From: Polaribacter sp. Z022
GTDB lineage: Bacteria; Bacteroidota; Bacteroidia; Flavobacteriales; Flavobacteriaceae
Assembly: GCF_023555495.1 (NCBI RefSeq)
Contig: NZ_JALCZO010000007.1
Location: 108,710 to 172,709 of the forward strand
Direction of reading: 5' to 3'
Length of the DNA: 64,000 bases
In this document: in pieces, positions 1 through 8,493 of the stretch
How the letters are laid out: every line of letters starts with the position of its first letter
Position numbering within the stretch: the first letter of the stretch is position 1
Made by a program: the position numbers and the translations under genes
The notes under the pieces: model-generated
Databases searched by the model: none
Told to the model about the DNA's origin: nothing
What the model saw: the letters and a program-made list of their open reading frames with translations, nothing else

Positions 1-1611
1 AAAGGAATACAATCTATTGCAACAAAAATAGAATCATACAGAAAATTAGAGAGTGTTGACACTTCTGAAAACCGTTTTATAAAACATGCTTTAGAAACGT
101 TTTTAAAATTTTGTATGGATATTGCAAATCATCCAAATGCAGGAATTAGACTTAAAGAAGAAGCAGAAATTGTTTCAGAAAAGTTAGAAACTCATCTTCA
201 ACATGACTTATTTAAAAAAGTTTCGAGACCAATCACTTTAAAACTTAACAGTCCAACGCTTCAAAAAAAAGAAGGTTACAGAGAAATATTAAAAGTTTGG
301 TTAAAATTTGATTTGGCAGCTCAACTAGTTTGGAATGGCGGAAACGAAGTGTATAGTGGTGGAAAAAAAGATATAGCTACCTTATATGAGTATTGGTTAT
401 TCTTTAAATTACTAGATGTCTTAAGAGACGTTTTTGATATTAAACCGAAAGAATTAGAGAAGCTAATTGTTCCATCAAATGATAATTTAAGTTTGCAGCT
501 TAAGCAAGGAAAAGTAACAGCATTAAAAGGAACTTATACAAAAGCTAATAGAGATTTAAATATTAAGTTTAACTACAATAGAAGTTTTACAGGTGGAAAC
601 CAAGATATAACAAAAGCTGGAAGTTGGACCACCACTTTAAGACCTGATTACACTTTATCTATATGGCCAAAAAGAATAAAAGAAACAGAAGCTGAGGAAT
701 CAGAACAAATTGTTCATATCCATTTTGATGCTAAATATAAAGTTGCAAATATCAATCAAATATTAGGTGAAAATAAAAACGAAGAAGATTTATCTTTTGA
801 AAAAAAAGATAACTTAAAAGGAATTTATAAAAATGCAGATTTATTAAAAATGCATGCGTATAAAGATGCAATTAGAAGAACAAGTGGAGCATATGTTTTA
901 TATCCTGGGGAAACAAATAAACCACTTCGTGGTTTTCATGAAATACTTCCTGGATTAGGTGCATTTTCTATTAAACCATCTGAAAATGAAAACGAAACTA
1001 TGTATTTAGAAAATTTTCTAAAAGACGTTTTAAAACACTTTTTAAATACAGCTTCTCAACGAGAAAATATTGCTCATAAAACTTATATCATTCATAAAAA
1101 TGATTCTCCTAATAAAATTTCTGAACCGATTCCTGAATATTTAGATGGTAAAAAAATTATACCAGATGATACTTTTATTTTAGTAGGTTTTTCTAAAAAT
1201 AACAAGAGATTAAAATGGTATAAAGAAAACGGTATTTATAATTTTAGAATGGATGATGATAAAGGCTCTCTACTTTTTACTAATGAGGTTGTAAATGCAA
1301 AATATTTATTACTTCGTGAAAGTGGAAACTCTAAGGCCTCTCAAATATTTAAATTAAAACCAGGAATAAGAGTATTTTCAAAAGAAAAATTAGAATTAAT
1401 GGGTCTGTCAGAATTAACAAAAGATAATTATCTTATTTGTGAATTTGAAATAGATGAAAAAAACACCAAAGAATTTAATGATTCTATTTGGGATTTCAAA
1501 AAGTTAGAAGAATATCAAAAAATTGTTAAAGGTAAAAACCCACGAATAGCTGCAGGTATTCCATTTACCACAACACTTACTAAACTAATGAATGTAAAAA
1601 TATTTTCTTAA
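1..1611 (+). CDS. McrC-like PD-(D/E)xK nuclease, DUF2357/DUF524 type (5' end outside window)
   Basis: The reading frame is open from base 1, so the N-terminus (the DUF2357 part) is cut off; the ATG at 115 is internal. A nuclease core is visible: an RPDYT strand at nt 640-654 followed by FDAKYK at nt 724-741, the D...D-x-K arrangement of the PD-(D/E)xK fold in the PDDEXK_7 (DUF524) family. These proteins normally act as the nuclease subunit beside a McrB-like AAA+ GTPase in type IV, modification-dependent restriction systems. The last ~150 residues (DTFILVGFS, then A-x-YLLLRES) look like a separate small beta-rich module reminiscent of EVE/PUA-like modified-base readers; that is inference. The motor gene should lie just left of the window. 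Family call is firm; restriction role is by analogy. Confidence 0.8.
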   Translation, partial: KGIQSIATKIESYRKLESVDTSENRFIKHALETFLKFCMDIANHPNAGIRLKEEAEIVSEKLETHLQHDLFKKVSRPITLKLNSPTLQKKEGYREILKVWLKFDLAAQLVWNGGNEVYSGGKKDIATLYEYWLFFKLLDVLRDVFDIKPKELEKLIVPSNDNLSLQLKQGKVTALKGTYTKANRDLNIKFNYNRSFTGGNQDITKAGSWTTTLRPDYTLSIWPKRIKETEAEESEQIVHIHFDAKYKVANINQILGENKNEEDLSFEKKDNLKGIYKNADLLKMHAYKDAIRRTSGAYVLYPGETNKPLRGFHEILPGLGAFSIKPSENENETMYLENFLKDVLKHFLNTASQRENIAHKTYIIHKNDSPNKISEPIPEYLDGKKIIPDDTFILVGFSKNNKRLKWYKENGIYNFRMDDDKGSLLFTNEVVNAKYLLLRESGNSKASQIFKLKPGIRVFSKEKLELMGLSELTKDNYLICEFEIDEKNTKEFNDSIWDFKKLEEYQKIVKGKNPRIAAGIPFTTTLTKLMNVKIFS

Positions 1612-1633
1612 AATTCTTATTTAAAACATACAT

Positions 1634-2500
1634 ATGCAAACCACAAAACTAACTTCTAAAAGTATTTTACCCCTTACCTGCTCTCGTTCTGGAAGTTGTT
1701 GTTTTGGTAAAGCAGTAATGTTAAATCCTTGGGAATTATTACAATTTAGTATAGAGAAAAAAGTAACTCAAAAAGAGTTTAGAGATGCCTATACAGATTT
1801 TGGAGGCATTCGTTTAACGTTTAATGGAAAAGAAGACAAAAAAGGACAGCAAGCTTGCAGTCAGTATATAGAAAACAAAGGTTGTAGTGTGCATTTAGGT
1901 AGACCCTTGGCTTGCAGATTGTATCCTTTAGGTCGTCAAATACAATTTGACAAAGCACAATATATGCATGAAGGCAATCAGTTTCCGTGTTTAACAGATT
2001 GTGCAGAAGTTTTAGATTTACCAAATTTAACTGTTGGCCAATATTTAAAAGGTCAGGGTGCTGCACCTTATGAAAATGCACAAGATGCCTATTTACAAGT
2101 TATGCAAAATATTGCAGACATTGGTTTTGAATTACTTTTAGAAACGGATTTGGCAACTTCTATAGATATTAAAACCTTAAAAGTATGGAAAGAAGTTGGA
2201 GAGGCTACTCCAGAAGTAGTTGCTGATATCATTGGAAAAGATTGGATGGATGCTTTAATGCTTCCTACAATAACCAAAGATTTTAAAAACCCAATAGCTT
2301 TTGCACAACAACACAATGATTTGCTATTGCAAAAAGCACAAAATCAATTTGGTAATCTGCAAACTCTACAAGATTTACACAAAGCTTCTGTTTTAATGAT
2401 TGCCATTGCCCTCCATTTGGCAAAAGGCTTGGGTGCAAACCCTAAAGAATTAACAGAACTTTGGGTAGAAACTGCTAAAAAACACGGAGCAAAAGAATAA
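1634..2500 (+). CDS. YkgJ-family cysteine-cluster protein
   Basis: A 288-residue soluble protein with an N-terminal cysteine cluster: CSRSGSCCFG near residues 17-26 and, further on, C-x7-C (C..YIENKGCS) and LACRLYPLG. This is the CxxCxxCC arrangement of the YkgJ/UPF0153 family (PF03692), thought to bind zinc or an iron-sulphur cluster; no reaction is established. The C-terminal 150 residues are helical and unassigned. It begins 22 nt after the McrC-like gene on the same strand and could be co-transcribed with it, but nothing indicates a role in restriction. The ATG at 1634 is the only sensible start. Confidence 0.75.
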   Translation: MQTTKLTSKSILPLTCSRSGSCCFGKAVMLNPWELLQFSIEKKVTQKEFRDAYTDFGGIRLTFNGKEDKKGQQACSQYIENKGCSVHLGRPLACRLYPLGRQIQFDKAQYMHEGNQFPCLTDCAEVLDLPNLTVGQYLKGQGAAPYENAQDAYLQVMQNIADIGFELLLETDLATSIDIKTLKVWKEVGEATPEVVADIIGKDWMDALMLPTITKDFKNPIAFAQQHNDLLLQKAQNQFGNLQTLQDLHKASVLMIAIALHLAKGLGANPKELTELWVETAKKHGAKE

Positions 2501-2575
2501 ATTTATCAAGCGTATTTACACTTATAAATTTGAGTAAATTTACACTCAATTTCTTTGCGAATAACACCTTTTATA

Positions 2576-3709
2576 ATGTTCAAAAAAATAGCAAAAAAAA
2601 TAATGATTACATTACTTTCTATAATTGGTCTTTTAATAATTACCTACCTATTCTTTACTTCTTTTTATCCTTCTTTTGGTGGAGATATAACCAAAGAACA
2701 ACAATTGATTTACAATAAATCTAAGCAATTTAAAGATGGGAAATTTAAGAACACAAATCCGGTTCCTAAAGAACTGAGCTTTTCTGAAACCATGAAACTT
2801 GCGTACACTTTTTTTACTACAAAAGTGCCAAATGGTAGACCCAAAGAAAATTTAAAACCAACCCAATTAGATTCTACAAAAGTGGCTGATTATAAAGGAA
2901 AAACTAGAATGATTTGGTTTGGGCATTCATCATTCTTATTACAAATTGATGGTAAAAACATTCTTTTAGACCCTATGTTTGGTAAAGTTTCTGCTCCTCA
3001 CCCACTATTGGGCGCAAATCGTTTTAACGAAGATTTTCCTTTGGCTATTGAAAAACTTCCTCAAATAGATGCTGTTATTTATTCTCATGATCATTATGAT
3101 CATTTAGATTATAATTCTGTTTTAAAAATTAAAGACAAAACAAAACATTTTTATGTGCCTTTAGGTGTGGGCACACATTTAAAATCTTGGGGAGTAACCT
3201 CTACAAATATCACAGAATTAGATTGGTGGCAAGAAACACAGTTAGATTCGTTAAAATTGGTTTGTACACCTGCACAACATTTTTCTGGCAGAAAATTAAA
3301 TAACAATCAAAGTACCTTATGGAGTTCTTGGGTAATTAAATCTAAAACCGAGACTATTTATTTTAGTGGAGATAGTGGCTATGCATCACACTTTAAAGAA
3401 ATAGGAAAACAATATGGTCCTTTTGATTTGGCTTTATTAGAATGTGGACAGTATAATGAAAAATGGTCTGACATACATATGATGCCAGAAGAAACTGCTC
3501 AAGCGGGTGTAGATTTAAGTGCTTCTAAAATAATGCCTATTCATTGGGCAGGTTTTAAATTGGCTTTGCATGATTGGAAAGACCCTATAAAACGTGTAAA
3601 AATAAAAGCGGAAGAATTAAATATAAATATAATTACGCCAAAAATTGGAGATGAAATTTTGGTAAAAGAAAATAATACAAACTATACCAATTGGTGGCAA
3701 AATCTTTAA
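2576..3709 (+). CDS. Membrane-anchored metallo-beta-lactamase-fold hydrolase (NAPE-PLD/UlaG-like)
   Basis: The ATG at 2576 gives 377 residues; an upstream in-frame TTG at 2555 would only add seven residues. Residues ~5-25 form one hydrophobic helix (MITLLSIIGLLIITYLF), so the protein is probably anchored in the inner membrane facing the periplasm. The metal-binding signature YSHDHYDHLD, the later GDSGYASHF and HWAGFKLALHDW segments fit the Lactamase_B_2 group that includes NAPE-phospholipase D and UlaG-like lactonases. The substrate cannot be read from sequence; a phospholipid or phosphodiester is plausible. It stands alone, convergent with the gene at 3749-4126. Confidence 0.8.
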   Translation: MFKKIAKKIMITLLSIIGLLIITYLFFTSFYPSFGGDITKEQQLIYNKSKQFKDGKFKNTNPVPKELSFSETMKLAYTFFTTKVPNGRPKENLKPTQLDSTKVADYKGKTRMIWFGHSSFLLQIDGKNILLDPMFGKVSAPHPLLGANRFNEDFPLAIEKLPQIDAVIYSHDHYDHLDYNSVLKIKDKTKHFYVPLGVGTHLKSWGVTSTNITELDWWQETQLDSLKLVCTPAQHFSGRKLNNNQSTLWSSWVIKSKTETIYFSGDSGYASHFKEIGKQYGPFDLALLECGQYNEKWSDIHMMPEETAQAGVDLSASKIMPIHWAGFKLALHDWKDPIKRVKIKAEELNINIITPKIGDEILVKENNTNYTNWWQNL

Positions 3710-3748
3710 TAGGCTTACTTTAAAGAGAAACTTATAGCACTTAAGTAA

Positions 3749-4126
3749 TTATTTTTGAGCAGGAAATTCTGGTAATTTATTTGTAAAACTTGGTGCAGTA
3801 TCTCTACAAGAAACACTTTTCTTTTTAGAAATCATAACCAATAAATCATAACTTAAAGTAAATAAAGTACCTGCTCTAAAGGTAGTTAGTAACAATTTTT
3901 CTAGTTCTAACTTTGTTTCTTCTAAAGAAAATTGTTTAAAAGTATTGGTTTCTGCAAATCTATATTTAAATTCAAATACTTGTTTTGCATCTTTTAAAAC
4001 GGTTCGTACATAAACATTTAACAACCCTTCATTTTTTCTTAAAGGTTTGCTTAAAGTAAGTTTTACAAACTCATCTTGTGCTACACTTTCTTGTAATGCT
4101 TCAAAAAACTCATTAAAATCACTCAT
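3749..4126 (-). pseudogene. Probable N-terminal remnant of a class I methyltransferase; otherwise short hypothetical
   Basis: Starting at the ATG at 4126 (MSDFNEFFEALQ) the frame gives 125 residues; the longer frame up to 4201 lacks a good start. The sequence (FVKLTLSKP, VYVRTVL, FKYRF, LFTLSYDLLVMISKK) resembles, from memory, the N-terminal domain of a ~390-residue SAM-dependent methyltransferase common in Flavobacteriia. The expected Rossmann part with a GSGKGYLT-like motif is absent: the frame stops and the convergent hydrolase gene ends 40 bp away, leaving no room for it. I infer truncation by deletion. It could instead be a free-standing small protein; no homology search was possible. 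Confidence 0.4.
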
Positions 4127-4232
4127 TACACAAATATAAAAAAGCTTTCGTTTATAACCTGTTCTTTGATATTTATATTGGTATAATTTTTGCAATTTCA
4201 ATAAATAAAAAAACTGTAAAAAGCTAAATTAT

Positions 4233-4643
4233 ATGAAAGGGAAATTATTGATTTTAAGTTGTTTTTTATTACTCATAACTTTTGATTCTTGTTTTGATGA
4301 TGAAATGGAGTATGAAGATGATTATGAATCACCAAATTGTGTTAGTCTTTATAAAGTTTCTAAAGACAACAAATTTATAATTTGGAACGCGAAAGAGATA
4401 GATTTTGAAATTATAAATGAATGTGAAAGTAGTTATTATATTTATGATTATTATGTTTCTGGAGATATTAAGAATATTAAAATTGAAGGGTTTGATACAA
4501 ACAAAATTATAAATTCTGATAATTTACCTTTCAAAGTAATAGTTTCACCCATATCTGTTGGAAATAAAGCCATTAATATTTTTATTAATACTAGCATTGG
4601 TACAATGTTTATTACTATGTATGTTGATGTAGTTTATCAATAA
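4233..4643 (+). CDS. Small hypothetical lipoprotein
   Basis: 136 residues. The N-terminus MKGKLLILSCFLLLITFDSC is a lipoprotein signal peptide with Cys20 as the likely lipidation site, followed by a very acidic stretch (DDEMEYEDDYESP), the kind of acidic segment after the cysteine that Bacteroidota use for surface export of lipoproteins. The rest is predicted beta-rich with no family I recognise. A bidirectional terminator follows directly. Confidence 0.6.
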   Translation: MKGKLLILSCFLLLITFDSCFDDEMEYEDDYESPNCVSLYKVSKDNKFIIWNAKEIDFEIINECESSYYIYDYYVSGDIKNIKIEGFDTNKIINSDNLPFKVIVSPISVGNKAINIFINTSIGTMFITMYVDVVYQ

Positions 4644-4660
4644 AAAATATGTGTATAAAA

Positions 4661-4686
4661 AAAGCTCAAGTTAAAACTTGAGCTTT
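4661..4686. terminator. Bidirectional intrinsic terminator
   Basis: A perfect 12-bp inverted repeat, AAAGCTCAAGTT paired with AACTTGAGCTTT, with A-run on the left and T-run on the right. It sits between the lipoprotein gene (+) and the end of typA (-) and can serve both. Confidence 0.85.
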
Positions 4687-4726
4687 TCAATTTATGTTGA
4701 TATTTCTACTAAGTAGAAATGAAAAA

Positions 4727-6499
4727 TTATGGTCTGAAAGAAATTTTACGCATACGTAAACTTACAGGAGTAACCTCTAAATATTCATCTACTTTAATAT
4801 ATTCCATACATTCTTCTAAAGAAAAATCGATTTTTGGTGCAATTTTAACGCTTTCATCTGTACCAGAAGAACGAACGTTCGATAATTTTTTACCTTTAAT
4901 TAAGTTTACACCCATATCTGTATCCTTACTGTTTTCTCCCACAACTTGACCAATATAAATCTCATCATTAGGATCAATAAAGAAACGACCTCTATCTTGT
5001 AATCTATCAATTGCATATGCAGTTGCTTTACCAGCAGCAGAAGAAACAATTGCTCCTTTAATATCTTCAGAGAATTCTCCTTTATAAGGTCCGTATTCAG
5101 AAAAACGGTGGTTAATAATTGCTGTTCCAGCAGTTGCTGTTAAAATTTTATTACGTAAACCTATTAATCCTCTAGAAGGAATTGTAAATTCTAAGTGTTG
5201 TAAATCTCCTTTAGGCTCCATTACTAATAAATCTCCTTTACGTAAAGAAACTAAGTTAATAGCTTTAGAAGCTACATCTTCTGGAACATCAATAGATAGA
5301 GTTTCATAAGGCTCACATTTAACACCATCAATTTCTTTGATAATTACTTGTGGTCTACCTACTTGTAACTCATACCCTTCTCTACGCATTGTTTCTATTA
5401 ATACAGATAAGTGTAAAACTCCACGTCCAAAAACGTTAAATTTATCTTCACTATCTGTAGTATCTACACGTAAAGCTAAGTTTTTTTCCATTTCTTTAAA
5501 CAATCTGTCACGTAAATGACGAGATGTTACAAACTTACCTTCTTTACCAAAAAATGGAGAGTTGTTAATAGTAAACAACATACTCATTGTTGGCTTATCA
5601 ATTTCTGTTCTTGGTAAGGCTTCTGGGTTGTCTAAAGCAGCAATTGTATCACCAATTTCAAAACCTTCTACACCAGTAATAGCACAAATATCTCCACAAG
5701 GAACTTTATCTACTTGTACTTTACCCATTCCTTCAAAAACGTGTAATTCTTTAATTCTTACTTTTTTATTAGTACCATCTGCTTTACATAACATGTAATC
5801 TTTACCAGCTTCTAAATCTCCTCTAAAAATACGTCCAATAGCAATTCTTCCAGTAAATGAAGAAAAGTCTAAAGAAGTAATTTGCATTTGAGCATCTCCT
5901 TCATTGTATTTTGTTTCTGGTATCGATTCTAAAACGGCATCTAATAATGGTACAATATTGTCAGTTTCATTTTTCCAATCAGTACTCATCCAGTTGTTCT
6001 TTGCAGAACCATAAACTGTAGTAAAATCTAATTGCTCTTCTGTAGCTTCTAAAGCAAACATTAAATCAAAAACTTTTTCGTGTACTAAATCTGGAGTACA
6101 GTTTTCTTTATCTACTTTGTTTACAACTACAATTGGTGTTAAACCTAATTCTAAAGCCTTACCTAATACAAAACGAGTTTGTGGCATTGGCCCTTCAAAA
6201 GCATCAACTAATAATAAAACACCATCAGCCATTTTTAATACACGCTCTACTTCTCCACCAAAATCGGCGTGACCAGGAGTATCAATTACGTTAATTTTAG
6301 TGTTTTTATAATTAACAGAAACGTTTTTAGAAAGAATTGTAATTCCTCTTTCTCTTTCTAAATCGTTATTATCTAATAATAAATCTGTACGTTCTTTACG
6401 ATCGTCTAAGATTTTAGCTTGATCTATAATTTTATCTACCAATGTTGTTTTACCGTGGTCAACGTGGGCAATAATTGCGATGTTTCTTATTGATTGCAT
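4727..6499 (-). CDS. typA: Translational GTPase TypA/BipA
   Basis: 590 residues, the usual length. The G1 loop AHVDHGKTT is at residues 11-19, the G3 motif DTPGHADFGGEVERV follows, and G4 is VVNKVDKE. Domain II, an EF-G-like domain III and the C-terminal domain ending in LRMRKISFRP follow in order. TypA is a ribosome-binding GTPase needed for ribosome assembly and growth under stress or cold. Single-gene unit with its own promoter box at 6522-6529 and a shared terminator at 4661-4686. Confidence 0.97.
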   Translation of the reverse strand: MQSIRNIAIIAHVDHGKTTLVDKIIDQAKILDDRKERTDLLLDNNDLERERGITILSKNVSVNYKNTKINVIDTPGHADFGGEVERVLKMADGVLLLVDAFEGPMPQTRFVLGKALELGLTPIVVVNKVDKENCTPDLVHEKVFDLMFALEATEEQLDFTTVYGSAKNNWMSTDWKNETDNIVPLLDAVLESIPETKYNEGDAQMQITSLDFSSFTGRIAIGRIFRGDLEAGKDYMLCKADGTNKKVRIKELHVFEGMGKVQVDKVPCGDICAITGVEGFEIGDTIAALDNPEALPRTEIDKPTMSMLFTINNSPFFGKEGKFVTSRHLRDRLFKEMEKNLALRVDTTDSEDKFNVFGRGVLHLSVLIETMRREGYELQVGRPQVIIKEIDGVKCEPYETLSIDVPEDVASKAINLVSLRKGDLLVMEPKGDLQHLEFTIPSRGLIGLRNKILTATAGTAIINHRFSEYGPYKGEFSEDIKGAIVSSAAGKATAYAIDRLQDRGRFFIDPNDEIYIGQVVGENSKDTDMGVNLIKGKKLSNVRSSGTDESVKIAPKIDFSLEECMEYIKVDEYLEVTPVSLRMRKISFRP

Positions 6500-6521
6500 T
6501 TGTGGTTTCTTAAATTTCGTG

Positions 6522-6529
6522 CAAAAGTA
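6522..6529 (-). promoter_or_regulatory. Putative -7 box of typA
   Basis: Reads TACTTTTG on the minus strand, matching the Bacteroidota consensus TAnnTTTG, about 23 nt upstream of the typA start. No clear -33 TTG at the usual spacing. Confidence 0.5.
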
Positions 6530-6540
6530 GTTGTTTATAT

Positions 6541-6943
6541 GTTATTTACACGATTTCAAGCTATTTATTTTTGATTTGATAAAGATTCATCAACTTTATG
6601 ACCTATAATAAGTTAACCAAATGTCAGTGCGAGTGATTTTAAGGCACTAAAAAAATTGAATTAAGAACTTGTTGAGATTCCTCATCGCAAGCTCGCTTAG
6701 AATGACATAAGGGCTCCAAATGTCATTTCGATAAAAGCGAAGAATGAGCGCTGAGAAATCTCATACTATTGTGTTTATTAGATTTCTTCACAAGGTTGAA
6801 ATGATAACAGTACTCTCAATGTCAGTTCGAGTGATTTTGAGGCACGAAAAATTGTATCGAGAACTCATTAAACTTAACGCATCTCGATACAAATAATTCT
6901 CATTACAATCGATTTATTCACTCGATGTAACAAATGCTTTTGA
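6541..6943. repeat. Gene-free stretch with scattered TGTCAnTTCGA-type repeat fragments
   Basis: About 400 bp without an ORF. It holds several related fragments: TGTCAGTGCGAGTG at 6622 and TGTCAGTTCGAGTG at 6820, each followed by ATTTTnAGGCAC; TGTCATTTCGAT at 6721 running to GAGAAATCTCA at 6763; and, inverted, GAGATTCCTC at 6674 running to GAATGACA near 6707 and GATTTCTTCAC at 6781. These are degenerate members of the palindromic family seen at 27390-27787 and 30499-30569. No gene or RNA recognised. Confidence 0.6.
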
Positions 6944-7240
6944 TTACTCTACATCTTCTTCTAAATCTTCTTGAAAAGCAGAAGGTAAAATATCTGGTAT
7001 TAGTTTAATTAAAAGAGGCAATAATAAGGCTCCACCAGGTAATAAAAACACTGCTAATGCAGGTATAGCTTTGCAAATATCTAACAACTGAATTCTAATT
7101 TTTTCCTTTTCATCATCTGATAAACTAGAATGAGTCGCTTTTTTTATTAAAAAAACAGCTTCTTTACTTTGCTTTAATTCTTGCGCTAATCTTAATTTAT
7201 TTCTATGAAGTAAAACCTTTATTTCTTCTAAACTAGTCAT
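6944..7240 (-). CDS. Short LETM1-like membrane-associated protein
   Basis: 98 residues. The segment IPALAVFLLPGGALLLPLL followed by LPDILPSAF-like text (residues ~58-90) matches the conserved core of LETM1-family proteins, which in mitochondria act in cation/proton exchange and ribosome-membrane contacts. Full bacterial LETM1-like proteins are much longer, so this is essentially only the core helix plus a charged N-terminal helix. Its ATG overlaps the stop of the proline dehydrogenase gene by one base (TAATG), implying translational coupling. Function unknown; family resemblance is from motif recognition. Confidence 0.6.
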   Translation of the reverse strand: MTSLEEIKVLLHRNKLRLAQELKQSKEAVFLIKKATHSSLSDDEKEKIRIQLLDICKAIPALAVFLLPGGALLLPLLIKLIPDILPSAFQEDLEEDVE

Positions 7241-8403
7241 TATAACTTTCTTCGCTTTCTTTCTACTTTTAATAAGGTAAGCTCTCTACTTGTTTGTCCT
7301 GCAACAGAGGTGTTTTCTTCTGCTCTTCTTATTAAATAAGGCATAACATCTTTTACAGGTCCAAAAGGAAGGTATTTGGCTACATTATATCCTTGATTTG
7401 CTAAATTATAACTAATATGATCACTCATTCCAAATAATTGTCCAAACCAAAGGCGATTGTCATTTTCTTTTACACCATATTGTTTGGCAAGTTCCATTAA
7501 CATATACGAACTTTCTTCATTATGAGTACCTGCAAATAATGCCATTTTTGGATGCTCCATCATATACAAAATAGCTTCATTATAATTATCGTCTGTAGCT
7601 TGTTTGTCTTTACAAATTGGAGAAGGATACCCTTTTTCTTGAGCTCTTTCTCTTTCTTTTTCCATATAAGCACCTCTAACAACTTTCATACCAATATAAA
7701 AGTCTTTTTCTTGCGCTCTTGCATGCAATCCTTTTAAATACTCCATTCTATCATGCTTATACATTTGTAATGTATTAAACACAATTGCTTTTTCTTTGTT
7801 ATAGGTTTCCATTAAATCTTCAATTAAATCGTCTGCAGCAGTTTGCATCCAACTTTCTTCTGCATCAATTAATAATGGAACATCTTTTTCGTGAGCAAGT
7901 TTACAAACTTTGTTAAAACGTGTTACTACTCTTAACCATTCGTCTTGTTCTTCTATAGATAACTCTTTCTCTTCAGATATTTTTTGAAACAATGCAAAAC
8001 GACCAAAACCAGAAGGTTTAAATACAGCAAATGGAATCGATTTTTTTTCTTCACAAAAAGTGATTATTCTTAAAATTTTCTCTAAAGCACCATCAAAACT
8101 AGCTTCTTCATCTTTACCTTCTACAGAATAATCTAAAACACTATGTACTTTACCATTGTTATACATATTGTCTATAATTGGTATACAATCATCTTCTGTT
8201 ACTCCTCCACAAAAATGGTCGAACACAGTAGAACGAATTAAACGTTCTATTGGTAAATTAGCTTTTAAAGCAAAATTAGTTACAGCACTACCAATTTTTA
8301 CCATTGGCTCATTTTGTATCATCCTAAATAAAAAATAGGCACGTTCTAATTGAGAATCTGATTTTAAAGAAAAAGCTATTTCTGTATTGTCAAAAATTTT
8401 CAT
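7240..8403 (-). CDS. Proline dehydrogenase (monofunctional PRODH)
   Basis: 387 residues from the ATG at 8403 (MKIFDNTEIAF); an upstream TTG would overlap the promoter. FAD enzyme of the TIM-barrel PRODH fold, oxidising proline to pyrroline-5-carboxylate and passing electrons to quinone. Visible landmarks: LIDAEESWMQ, VFNTLQMYKHDR, KVVRGAYMEKER, FAGTHNEESSYM and the substrate-arginine helix YLPFGPVKDVMPYLIRRAEEN. The P5C dehydrogenase half of PutA is absent, as usual in this phylum. Divergent from aroB. Confidence 0.93.
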   Translation of the reverse strand: MKIFDNTEIAFSLKSDSQLERAYFLFRMIQNEPMVKIGSAVTNFALKANLPIERLIRSTVFDHFCGGVTEDDCIPIIDNMYNNGKVHSVLDYSVEGKDEEASFDGALEKILRIITFCEEKKSIPFAVFKPSGFGRFALFQKISEEKELSIEEQDEWLRVVTRFNKVCKLAHEKDVPLLIDAEESWMQTAADDLIEDLMETYNKEKAIVFNTLQMYKHDRMEYLKGLHARAQEKDFYIGMKVVRGAYMEKERERAQEKGYPSPICKDKQATDDNYNEAILYMMEHPKMALFAGTHNEESSYMLMELAKQYGVKENDNRLWFGQLFGMSDHISYNLANQGYNVAKYLPFGPVKDVMPYLIRRAEENTSVAGQTSRELTLLKVERKRRKL

Positions 8404-8424
8404 ACTATATCGTTTAAGTAGAAA

Positions 8425-8432
8425 CAAATATA
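8425..8432 (-). promoter_or_regulatory. Putative -7 box of the proline dehydrogenase operon
   Basis: TATATTTG on the minus strand, an exact TAnnTTTG match 21 nt before the ATG at 8403; supports that start rather than the upstream TTG. Confidence 0.5.
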
Positions 8433-8493
8433 GCTAATGAATGCTAATAATTGAATAATTTATTTTTAATTTGCAAGCACAATATTTTTAACA

